Origin: Halieaceae bacterium | Lineage (GTDB): Bacteria > Pseudomonadota > Gammaproteobacteria > Pseudomonadales > Halieaceae | Reading direction: 5' to 3' | Assembly (NCBI GenBank): GCA_902631395.1 | Contig: CACOYM010000003.1 | Coordinates: 1-64,000 of the forward strand | DNA length: 64,000 nucleotides | Part shown: positions 17,804-24,927 of the stretch, one piece after another | How the letters are laid out: the number at the start of each line of letters is the position of its first letter | How positions within the stretch are numbered: the stretch's first letter is position 1 | Position numbers and translations under genes: made by a program | Notes under the pieces: model-generated | The model's input: the letters and a program-made list of their open reading frames with translations, nothing else | What the model was told of the DNA's origin: nothing | Database searches by the model: none

Positions 17804-18490
17804 ATGCGACTGACTAAGTTCCTATCACTTTATGTGAATATGAGCCGCAACCAAGCAAAATTTTATATCCGCAAAGGACGAGCCTCTGTAGACGGCGTCG
17901 TAATCACGGAGTCTGATTTTGAACTGTCTGAGGACAGCCAGGTGATGCTTGACGGTAACCTCATAGAATCAGTGGAGTATCGTTATTTCCTTTTAAACAA
18001 ACCAATCTCATATGAGTGTCTAAAACAATCTGCGACTGCCAAATCAATCTGTAAACTACTTCCGCAAGAACTGAGCGGTCGGGAAGTTTATTTTGCAAAC
18101 ATCTTACGACCGATAGATACAGGTTTAGTAGTAATTAGTGATAATCCTCGATGGTCGAGCATGCTCAGAAAAAAAATGTCGAAAAAATCGCGCGTTTATT
18201 ATTTTACACTGGCTGAAAAAGTGAGTGGTGATCAAGTTTCTGGTCTTCGCGCTTCATTCGAAAAACACTTTGGATCCTCAAAGAATTCAGCATTCGATAT
18301 CCAACACAGAGGCGACAATTTACTCGAACTAAGCTCAGTGCAGGCTAGGATTTCTAACATTCTGAGTTTATTTGAGTCCATGAATTTTGGTATTGAAGTA
18401 GTGCACCTGCAGCGAGTGGGGAAGTTAGACCTCGGTGATTTGCGTCTAGGCGAGTCCAAGGAATTCACCGAGGGGGAAATAACGCTATGA
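17804..18490 (+). CDS. RsuA-like pseudouridine synthase homologue lacking the catalytic aspartate
   Basis: A 228-residue protein from the ATG at 17804 (a GTG five codons upstream is also open). It has an N-terminal S4 RNA-binding domain (residues 1-50, KFLSLYVNMSRNQAKFYIRKG) and a pseudouridine-synthase-like domain with FLLNKPISYEC. In the active-site block, enzymes read GRLDxxTxGL; here the sequence is NILRPIDTGLVVISDN, so aligning on TGL puts Arg102 where the catalytic aspartate belongs, and the KTY motif is SRVYYF. It may be an inactive RNA-binding relative, or Asp105 may have taken over. It sits alone in an AT-rich stretch, next to an FMN reductase on the opposite strand. Confidence 0.75.
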   Translation: MRLTKFLSLYVNMSRNQAKFYIRKGRASVDGVVITESDFELSEDSQVMLDGNLIESVEYRYFLLNKPISYECLKQSATAKSICKLLPQELSGREVYFANILRPIDTGLVVISDNPRWSSMLRKKMSKKSRVYYFTLAEKVSGDQVSGLRASFEKHFGSSKNSAFDIQHRGDNLLELSSVQARISNILSLFESMNFGIEVVHLQRVGKLDLGDLRLGESKEFTEGEITL

Positions 18491-18572
18491 ATTGTCTTCG
18501 CCACGTCGCAACCCACTTAGTGCCGGCTGCCGAAACGCTTATGAATGTGCCACTTACACCTCAGTGGGAACT

Positions 18573-19184
18573 CTACATGCCGTTAGGAAACTTTGTCTGC
18601 TCCACAAAACCTTCATCTCTGACGTTCTCCAGCGCCCTCGCATAGGCGGTCAACAAGCGGAGGGAGTGTTGGCATCTCTCAACAAAACGTATATTGGCGT
18701 CGCTATCGTTCTCAGAGGGATCAGCATTACAAATTTTATGGACCTGCCTGGCGATTATATGCTCGGGTAACCAACACAAACGGCTGTTCTTATAACTACT
18801 AGTCCGTAACTCATTTATTACATAAGCCCCTCCCTCGCCCGCTGAGACCGCGCAGGCTAGAGCAGGTTTGTGCGCTAGTTCATCCGTTCCAGACCAAATT
18901 AAAAAAAAATTTTTCAAGGCTGCCGGCACCATGCCATGCCACTCGGGTGATACGAATACGAATGCATCGCTGGCCGAAAGTTGTTGCGCCAGTTGGCCAA
19001 AACCAGCCCAGTGGGATTCACCTCCTGCCAATTCCTCGTCCCAGAAAGGGAGAGGGTCTTGTCCTAAATCCAGCGTCCAGGTAGAGACGTTGAGTTTGTC
19101 CCGTAAAAAGTCACTGCAGAATTCCGCTACTTTGGCACTCTGCGAGTACTTCCTATGGCTACCTACAACCAATCCAATTTCCAT
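18573..19184 (-). CDS. NAD(P)H-dependent FMN reductase family protein
   Basis: A 203-residue flavodoxin-fold protein. The phosphate-binding loop VVGSHRKYSQSAKVA is at the N-terminus, and the SPEWHGMVPAALKNFFLIW segment is the flavin/dimer motif typical of NADPH-dependent FMN reductases (ArsH/ChrR/YieF relatives). It should reduce FMN or quinones in the cytosol. It is convergent with the RsuA-like gene, with 82 bases between the stops. Confidence 0.82.
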   Translation of the reverse strand: MEIGLVVGSHRKYSQSAKVAEFCSDFLRDKLNVSTWTLDLGQDPLPFWDEELAGGESHWAGFGQLAQQLSASDAFVFVSPEWHGMVPAALKNFFLIWSGTDELAHKPALACAVSAGEGGAYVINELRTSSYKNSRLCWLPEHIIARQVHKICNADPSENDSDANIRFVERCQHSLRLLTAYARALENVRDEGFVEQTKFPNGM

Positions 19185-19559
19185 GTTTTCAAATCACCAC
19201 TATTTTTAAATGTTATTGTCCCGAGGCAGTCGAATTCTCCTAAATCCTCTCGCAGAGCGATCTTTTATAGATGCTTTATGAAAGCCGACAGCATCCGCGG
19301 ATGACCATGCAGAATCTCGGGTAACCTAGAAATTCAACGCAACTCCCAATCAGTTTATACAAAGCGCAATAAATGCGGCAGTGAGCACTCTAAACAAGTA
19401 GTTATCCTGAATATTTCTGCACCAAATTAACCTGCATATTTCTTAGCCCAAATATTTATCTATCCTTCATCAAATTCTGCCCCATGATTGTGCGTGAGCC
19501 GGCGTGCATCATTATCCGCTCCGTTGGACAAACATCCTTATTGTATTAGAGAGATAATC
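19185..19559. other. Intergenic region upstream of a small membrane protein
   Basis: About 375 AT-rich bases between the FMN reductase start and the 32-residue peptide gene. It presumably holds both divergent promoters. I see no repeat, hairpin or further coding frame. Confidence 0.45.
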
Positions 19560-19658
19560 ATGCCCTCAGAACCGTTTTTTCTTGCGCTTAGTATTTTGCT
19601 GATGGTTGCTTGCCTATGGATGTGGGAGCGGAACCACGCTTACAAAGCCTGGTTTTAA
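19560..19658 (+). CDS. 32-residue single-pass membrane peptide
   Basis: A short frame with an ATG preceded by GAGAG at a proper distance. The product has a polar N-terminus (PSEPF), one hydrophobic helix of about 17 residues (FFLALSILLMVACLW) and an aromatic, positively charged tail (MWERNHAYKAWF). This is the layout of small inner-membrane proteins that attach to larger complexes. It is not part of a longer gene in any frame. I do not recognise a family. It lies between the FMN reductase and the proteorhodopsin gene, over 500 bases from each other reading frame on its strand. Confidence 0.5.
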   Translation: MPSEPFFLALSILLMVACLWMWERNHAYKAWF

Positions 19659-20143
19659 AACAGGGACAAGCTTGACTAACTGCCCTAGAAAGTGCGCCAA
19701 GTCCTCTATTTTCCGTTCTTGACGAGACATAACTCATACATCGTTAGCAAAGCCTATAACGTTCGCCAGCCAGCCTTACCCGGGCAGCAAGGGGCCCTAA
19801 CAAAACCGCACTTAGGCCTCCCAGGCGTGTGTATCTCACCAGGTTGTACAGCGGAGGCATGCCGAGCGTGCTCTCGAGGCCAGCTTTGGATACTGAGAAA
19901 CAGAGAAATCAAACGCAAAAATAAAGACGAATATAAAAAGTTAATCTATTTCCAGCGAGAGCGGTCGGCTTGAGAGAGCGCGAGGTTTTGACCAAGATAT
20001 CTTGATAGATACCTCGCAGAAAGATTACCGGAATCCGTCTGCTCAGCCTTACCCTTCAAAGCCAGATAAACGCGGCGATGTGGCCTCAACTATGCGGCAC
20101 ATACGCCTCTACCGGGGTTCAGGCACTACCCTAGTTATTTGAA
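19659..20143. other. Intergenic region, no supported gene
   Basis: About 485 bases before the proteorhodopsin terminator. A 93-codon open frame at 19692-19973 has no good start or ribosome site and a composition unlike protein, so it is not annotated. Nothing else is recognised. Confidence 0.45.
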
Positions 20144-20168
20144 GAGGAGCCAACACCGTTGGCTCCTC
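20144..20168 (-). terminator. Terminator of the proteorhodopsin gene
   Basis: An 11-base perfect stem (20144-20154 with 20158-20168) with a three-base loop lies 35 bases past the proteorhodopsin stop. On the minus strand it is followed by a short TTCAAAT stretch rather than a long T-run, so termination strength is uncertain, but position and stability fit. Confidence 0.7.
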
Positions 20169-20202
20169 AGTCAAAGGTTAGAAATTGAATGGGCCGTTGC
20201 GA

Positions 20203-20913
20203 CTAGCTTGCTGCGTCCGAGGAAGATGTCGCGGCTGACCAGATAACTACGCCAAATGCGATTTTATTGACGAAGTCAGCAAGGTTATAAACTAAGTTCA
20301 GCGTGGCGGCACTGCCGTCCCCTGCGTAGCCCCAAAGGTACCCTAAAGGATATATCGCCCAACCAAACGTCACGATAATCCGTAACGCTGAGAAGGCTTT
20401 ACGAGAGGCATCCGTACCTTCACTAGTATTTATCTTACTGGCTTCACCAATAAAGATTTCATAAATAATGTAGAGCCAAGCGGCCGTACCGATTATAAAA
20501 CCTCCCCAAAGGAACGTCGGCATGGATGCATTTACTTCACCAAGATACCCTGCCACCAGCATAGCCACCGATGCGACGAGTAATCGCCAAAACAGTCCAG
20601 CACCAATAACTGCGACTGCAGCAAGAATGAGATAGAACTCAATGATTTGCAGCGGGACAGTCAGGAGCCAGTCTACATAACGAAATACCGTTGGGCTCTC
20701 GCCTGTGGCGACCCAAACACCCCGCATGTAAAAATAGTGCAGAGCAGCAATGCCTGTGACCATCGCGGCAACGGTCAGCGATGTCTTCCATTTCCCAATT
20801 GCTCTGTCCCTTTCCACGAAGAAAAAGTATGTAGCTGCGAGCATTGCAGCCGAAATTACCCAAAATGAGACTCCCACATAGTCAGTTGGGTCGAGCATTA
20901 ATAATTTATCCAC
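20203..20913 (-). CDS. Proteorhodopsin, proton-pumping, blue-absorbing type
   Basis: A seven-helix light-driven proton pump of the inner membrane. From the GTG at 20913 (GGAGG six bases upstream; a TTG two codons earlier is worse placed) it has 236 residues. Helix C reads RYVDWLLTVPLQIIEF: Asp81 is the proton acceptor, Thr85 and Glu92 (donor) complete the DTE pump motif, and Gln89 stands at the tuning position (105 in the reference protein), where Gln gives blue and Leu green absorption. His59 is the conserved counter-ion partner and Lys217 in FVNKIAFG binds retinal. No cleavable signal peptide is obvious. No carotenoid or blh retinal-synthesis gene is in the window. A Fur-type site overlaps its promoter. 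Confidence 0.96.
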   Translation of the reverse strand: MDKLLMLDPTDYVGVSFWVISAAMLAATYFFFVERDRAIGKWKTSLTVAAMVTGIAALHYFYMRGVWVATGESPTVFRYVDWLLTVPLQIIEFYLILAAVAVIGAGLFWRLLVASVAMLVAGYLGEVNASMPTFLWGGFIIGTAAWLYIIYEIFIGEASKINTSEGTDASRKAFSALRIIVTFGWAIYPLGYLWGYAGDGSAATLNLVYNLADFVNKIAFGVVIWSAATSSSDAAS

Positions 20914-20953
20914 TTGCAACCTCCATAATTACCTCGCCAAATGCGAGAGAACA

Positions 20954-20982
20954 TTAGTAACGCAAATGATAATCATTATCAA
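20954..20982 (-). promoter_or_regulatory. Candidate sigma-70 promoter of proteorhodopsin
   Basis: On the minus strand TTGATA (20982-20977) is separated by 17 bases from TACTAA (20959-20954), a good -35 and a moderate -10 at the ideal spacing. Transcription would begin about 30 bases before the GTG start. The spacer is largely covered by the Fur-type palindrome. Confidence 0.5.
20962..20980. promoter_or_regulatory. Fur box overlapping the proteorhodopsin promoter
   Basis: The 19 bases match the classical Fur consensus GATAATGATAATCATTATC at 17 positions, with the central ATGATAATCATTAT palindrome intact. It lies between the proposed -35 and -10, where a bound iron-loaded Fur dimer would block RNA polymerase. 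This predicts derepression of the pump under iron limitation. Confidence 0.7.
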
Positions 20983-21187
20983 TAATAAGGTTTGCCTTTT
21001 TAACGCTTACCGATTGCTATGAGTGTTAGGAGTTTTAGCAGCCCGCCAGTCCGCTGCAATTAAATTGGCCTGCTAAGGTAGGAGCTGAGCTCGAGCGTTA
21101 TAGCTCGTGGGTTAAGGTTTTTTGGCAAACAATTTGAAAAAGCAGGGGCGTCTGGGTTGGGTTTCCAAAGCGCACAGGAGTATAGGT

Positions 21188-21299
21188 ATGCCTCAGAGGA
21201 TTGTGTTGACGACTACGGCGAGTGTCCCAAACAGCTGATATCCGTGAAGCTGTAGACACCACCCAAGACCTGTTTTTGAAAAACTACCCTGTGCGATAA
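21188..21299 (+). pseudogene. Possible remnant of a short gene, frameshifted
   Basis: An AGGAG site precedes an ATG at 21188 that encodes PQRIVLTTTASVPNS and stops. One base shift at about 21233 opens a frame reading ADIREAVDTTQDLFLKNYPVR to TAA at 21299. The two parts look like one small protein interrupted by a frameshift. No family is recognised, and a chance match is possible. Confidence 0.25.
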
Positions 21300-21446
21300 A
21301 GGCAAGAGCACGTAACTGGTAGTGCTCAATTGATCGCGAGCGCATTTATCACTCGTCGTCTGCTAATCGCGAACAACGCATACTCTTAAATTAGGAGCAG
21401 GAGCAAAGCCCGTGAGTTTTAAAAAGACACATAGACATAGATTTCA

Positions 21447-21740
21447 ATGATGAAACTCCATCCTTTGACGCTACTTTTTTTACCTTGGGTGCTAGTAGTC
21501 GCTGTGCAAGCAAACGAGTTTTCAGGTGCTCCAGCAACTGCATCGGATGACCCACCTCTAGTCTCAGATCTCTCGGTCGACCAGTTCACAGAATTGGTTA
21601 AAACGATCGTTCAGCAGACGTTGCAGGAATGTTCTGTTGAGGGAGATATGGAAGGTAAAGCAAAGTTGAATTTAGACGTCACCGGCGAGGTGACGGCGAG
21701 CATCGTTTGCAAAAACGATGCCGACGTTGACGAGGAGTAG
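21447..21740 (+). CDS. Small exported acidic protein, unknown function
   Basis: A 97-residue protein with a clear signal peptide (LHPLTLLFLPWVLVVAVQANE). The mature part is acidic and contains a helical segment (SVDQFTELVKTIVQQTLQEC) and a strand-like segment (GKAKLNLDVTGEVTASIVC), with two cysteines that may pair in the periplasm. No family is recognised. Two ATG codons in tandem can serve as start. It is convergent with the small membrane protein at 21804. Confidence 0.6.
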   Translation: MMKLHPLTLLFLPWVLVVAVQANEFSGAPATASDDPPLVSDLSVDQFTELVKTIVQQTLQECSVEGDMEGKAKLNLDVTGEVTASIVCKNDADVDEE

Positions 21741-21803
21741 GTGCTCGCGATTACTCGCGAAAGTGCCTCGTACCTCTTCCTGTGACGTTTCATTACCACG
21801 ACT

Positions 21804-22031
21804 TTACTTGGTGTTCTGAGCCAACTTGGTTTCCAGCTGCTGTAAGCGCTTCTCCAAAGTTTTAAATTTTACGGCAGCGTCGTTCTGTGCAGCCACCACG
21901 GCTACAAAGCCCCCACATAAGCCAGCCAATAGGGCCGTTACGGTTGTCAGGTCACCATAAAAAACAACAGCCATAAATGATGTGGCTAGAAGGATTGTGA
22001 AAATTCGAAAGTAGATCATTGCGCGGGCCAT
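21804..22031 (-). CDS. Small two-helix membrane protein with coiled-coil tail
   Basis: A 75-residue protein if started at the ATG at 22031; the frame is open 27 codons further but that part is not hydrophobic or conserved-looking. Two membrane helices (FRIFTILLATSFMAVVFYG and ALLAGLCGGFVAVVAAQ) are followed by a heptad-like charged tail, KFKTLEKRLQQLETKLAQ. Such proteins often multimerise or bind a larger membrane partner. No family is recognised. Confidence 0.55.
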   Translation of the reverse strand: MARAMIYFRIFTILLATSFMAVVFYGDLTTVTALLAGLCGGFVAVVAAQNDAAVKFKTLEKRLQQLETKLAQNTK

Positions 22032-22305
22032 AAATTGTTCATTTTGCTTAGAGACTTTAACGAATAACCGCGTGCTCTTGGGTAACCTTCCGTGACAAAT
22101 TAAACGCGCCAACAGCGCGGAAGTCTCTGAAGGTTGACGCTCACCGGATGCGATCAGTCATCGGGGTGGGTCTGGCAAACCCTCGTTAGCAGCGCGCGGC
22201 TTCCAACTGAACCTCGGCCGCAAAGTCAAGGAGGTTTCTTTGGAGGCTCCTGCATCTAACAAGAGGGTTGTAGCAGCTGCGCTGTGAGGGTTGCCCAACC
22301 AGTCT

Positions 22306-22375
22306 GCGACGCTAGATTCTTATTTCGCCGGCAAAATGATCAAGACGCTGATAAATTAGTCGTGTCTAGCGTCGC
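22306..22375. repeat. 70-bp element with perfect 11-bp inverted ends
   Basis: The 11 bases at 22306-22316 are the exact reverse complement of 22365-22375. A further GACGCT copy inside (22344-22349) can pair with the right arm as an alternative stem, and a short T-run follows. It lies 81 bases before the start of the exported NTF2-like gene. It could be a regulatory RNA fold or a remnant of a small mobile repeat. Confidence 0.5.
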
Positions 22376-22456
22376 CATTTTTACCCTCAGTAGACAATGA
22401 TCCGAATCAGATCTACTTTGTACCTCGATCCCTTCAGTCTCTCATAGAGGTTCCCA

Positions 22457-22957
22457 GTGAAATCAAGGTTGTCATGTCTCTTATTTTTCTTTCTGGCTAT
22501 AAAGGCATTTTCGTCTCAAAACGGATCCGATGCACAAGAAACATCTCGCTTGGTTGAGGTGAGATCAGTGGTTGATCTTTACATGGAGGCATTTGAGAAA
22601 GGTGATTCAGCGTTGCTCGATTCATTGATGGCGGACGACGAAATCATGATCACGTTTGGTACGGACGCTGCAGAGAGATGGGTAGGTAAGCGCGAACTGA
22701 TGCTCTCTTTCGAGAAGCAGATCAGCGCTTTTGATGTTGAGAGTATTGATATTTCTGATCAGGTAATAAGACTGAGCCAGTCGGGTACTACCGCATGGTT
22801 CTCAGAAATAGCGGACTGGAATATCCGGGTGGGAGGTGACTTGAGTGCCATAAGAGGTATACGCATCACGGGTGTTCTTGAAAGGCAGGCTGACCAGTGG
22901 AAAATCGTGCAGTTCCATACCTCAGCACCTGTCGCCGGCCAAATTGTTGAGTACTGA
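22457..22957 (+). CDS. Exported NTF2-like (SnoaL_3) protein
   Basis: A 166-residue protein beginning at GTG with GAGG eight bases upstream. A signal peptide (LSCLLFFFLAIKAFSSQ) is followed by one NTF2-fold domain: VVDLYMEAFEKGDSALLDSLMADDEI, WVGKRELMLSFEKQI, and the closing QWKIVQFHTSAP. This is the SnoaL_3-type ketosteroid-isomerase-like family; a periplasmic binding or isomerase role is likely but undetermined. Several unrelated copies of this fold occur elsewhere in the window. Confidence 0.75.
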   Translation: MKSRLSCLLFFFLAIKAFSSQNGSDAQETSRLVEVRSVVDLYMEAFEKGDSALLDSLMADDEIMITFGTDAAERWVGKRELMLSFEKQISAFDVESIDISDQVIRLSQSGTTAWFSEIADWNIRVGGDLSAIRGIRITGVLERQADQWKIVQFHTSAPVAGQIVEY

Positions 22958-23291
22958 TACAATATCCATGCGGCTTGGAAAGTAATCTCGTGCCTTCTGC
23001 CTGATATTTTTATTAGGTCAGGCGCTAGCGGTCGTTCACGGTGTCTGACGAGAGCGTTGTGCAAAGTAGTGATGCTACAGAGAGTAAGGTTGGCTGCGGC
23101 TGCTTCAGAATCTCAGCGTTGTGGATCCAGACTTGCGAGGACACTCAAAGGCGTCCGCTCAGCTGTCTGGAACGATCTCATCTGATGTGGCTTGATTCTG
23201 TAAGAGACACTGGACGCTGGTCTTAGATCAGTATTTGCTTGAGAGATTTAACAGTCTATCAGTAAGTGACTTTGAGGACGTTCTTTTGATC
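22958..23291. other. Intergenic region, nothing recognised
   Basis: About 330 bases between an exported NTF2-like gene and a small membrane protein on the other strand. A 61-codon open frame begins with GTG without a ribosome site and is not supported. No clear hairpin. Confidence 0.45.
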
Positions 23292-23483
23292 TCAACCGCG
23301 TTCTTTTTTTCGTTGCTCAGTTTCTTCCATCAAGTCACGCACGGCGTGAATCTCCAGCTGCAGAGTCTCACGCATTAACCTGACCTGATCATCCAGTGCC
23401 CTCAGGCCATGCCATAGCAACCAGCAATTGACTCCTAAAATAAAAATGATTCCGCCCATTGCGACAAAAGCTAGTTGATCCAT
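23292..23483 (-). CDS. Small membrane protein with coiled-coil tail
   Basis: A 63-residue protein from the ATG at 23483. It has a single N-terminal membrane helix (LAFVAMGGIIFILGVNCWLLW) followed by a heptad-patterned tail (LDDQVRLMRETLQLEIHAVRDLMEE) and a highly charged end. The layout is like that of the 21804 protein: a membrane segment followed by a cytosolic coiled coil. No family is recognised. Confidence 0.55.
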   Translation of the reverse strand: MDQLAFVAMGGIIFILGVNCWLLWHGLRALDDQVRLMRETLQLEIHAVRDLMEETEQRKKERG

Positions 23484-24033
23484 CACACACATTCCCCGGT
23501 TTTACTGATCTTGCATTTGTGGTCAAACACTCTCACGCGTCTAGCGCCGACAACTGGCGTAACTAGTGCTCGGCTCCTTATTACTACTCAAGTTTCAATG
23601 ATTTTTGTGGTTGTTACCAGCTCTACGGCCGAGCACCTTAAACTTAGACTCTTCCTCATTTGCAGGCTGTAATAGCTGGAACTAGGTGTGTTAAGTGTAG
23701 GTGCCATGCGAACACTCCTCAGATGCTGCGCTGAGATAATGCGTCATGTTGCATCGGGGCGAAGTGGCTCGAGTCGTAGCGTAGGCTTCGCCTGCGAGCC
23801 TGCTACGTAGGGCGCCCTAGTACGATTTGACGTTGTGGGACGGTCTTGCTGAGGATCGCCCTCATCTTTGGGCGTTATTGACGCAGTGTTTGTATCAGTC
23901 GGTATGGATAGCCGCCATGCTTGAGTGAATTTGGAGGTAGCAGGTTTCGGGCGCGCAATCGTGTTGATGAGGTAAAGAGCACGATTGCTGAGGACCCTGA
24001 GTATAGTGACCCACTAACTTACCAGCGAGCTGC
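23484..24033. other. Long intergenic region with inverted repeats
   Basis: About 550 bases without a supported gene. It contains a 9-base perfect inverted repeat with arms 23566-23574 and 23628-23636, and a second hairpin around 23778-23808 with a 5+4 base stem. These may form structured RNA. The promoter of the downstream crotonase gene must lie at the right end. Confidence 0.5.
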
Positions 24034-24852
24034 ATGACTTATTCGGAGGAGGAGCCATTGAAAGACCCCTATCTATTTTCTGTGAAAAATAATGTTGCGA
24101 CTTTTAGCGTCAACGACGAGCCGTTCAATCTGATGACCGTTGATTACATTGATCGTCTTGAGGAGCAGTTGCCTGATGTCCTTGCGGATAACGATATTCG
24201 CGCTATTGTTTTTACGGCTGAGGGTTTGGCCAATTTATCCGCAGGCATGGACTTGCGGCAGATCCCTGAGGGCATAAAACGATCGGGAAGCGCCGAGGCC
24301 TTTTTCTCGCAGCGCCATCGCGTGCTGGAAATGATTGAGACGGGCGGCACGCCAACTATTGCAACGCTGTTTGGTTATTGCCTGGGAGCCGGGCTGGAGC
24401 TACCTCTGGCCTGTCACTTTAGAATCGCCGCTAGTGAGGGCGCCAAAATCGGTCTGCCTGAGATGGATCTGGGTAGTGTGCCGGCATGGGGCGGGTCAGC
24501 CAGGCTGCCCAGAGTTGTGGGGTCTCCACACGCGCTAGATATGATTTTGCGAGCCAGAAAAATTGACGGTGCCGAGGCTTTCCGTATCGGCCTAGTCACA
24601 GAATTGGTGCCATTGGAGCTTTTAAAAGCGCGTGCACAGGCGCTCGGTGAGGAACTGGCGGCGCAACCGAGACTCGCGGTGAAAGGCGTGCTAGATACCG
24701 TGGTTAATTTCGGCTCGAAGACGATCCAAGAGTCGGTTGAAGACGAAAAGCAGGCGTCCCAAAACACGCTCAATACCCCCGATTGGCAAGAAGGCATGGC
24801 CGCATTTTTAGAAAAACGCAAACCAATTTTTAATCGCTATGAGGGACATTGA
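24034..24852 (+). CDS. Enoyl-CoA hydratase/isomerase (crotonase) family protein
   Basis: A 272-residue crotonase-fold protein. The oxyanion-hole segments are LANLSAGMDLRQIPEG and GYCLGAGLELPLACHFRIA, followed by GLPEMDLGSVPAWGGSARLPR; the acid residue lies in PEMDLG. Substrate type cannot be read. The ATG at 24034 is chosen, but a TTG at 24058 directly behind a strong GGAGGAGGAG site is an equally good start, which would remove an eight-residue acidic leader. Probably cytosolic beta-oxidation or a related acyl-CoA step. Confidence 0.85.
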   Translation: MTYSEEEPLKDPYLFSVKNNVATFSVNDEPFNLMTVDYIDRLEEQLPDVLADNDIRAIVFTAEGLANLSAGMDLRQIPEGIKRSGSAEAFFSQRHRVLEMIETGGTPTIATLFGYCLGAGLELPLACHFRIAASEGAKIGLPEMDLGSVPAWGGSARLPRVVGSPHALDMILRARKIDGAEAFRIGLVTELVPLELLKARAQALGEELAAQPRLAVKGVLDTVVNFGSKTIQESVEDEKQASQNTLNTPDWQEGMAAFLEKRKPIFNRYEGH

Positions 24853-24927
24853 AGCTATCGTCAGCCGTTGTAAATTCAATTAAACCTTGGAGAAAAATGA
24901 TGAAGTGCGTGGTTTGAGAGTCGCCTC

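Noticed and set aside
19692-19973. 93-codon frame upstream of the proteorhodopsin terminator
   Set aside because: No ribosome site, alternative start only, and a composition unlike a folded protein.
20203-20919. Xanthorhodopsin or sodium-pumping rhodopsin
   Set aside because: Helix C carries the Asp/Thr/Glu pattern of proton pumps, not NDQ, and the overall sequence is of the proteorhodopsin type.
22290-23640. Integron attC sites for the two ~70-bp inverted elements
   Set aside because: The left flank of the first has a GCCCAAC-like box, but neither element has the matching GTTRRRY core on the right, their arms are too perfect, and no integrase gene is present.
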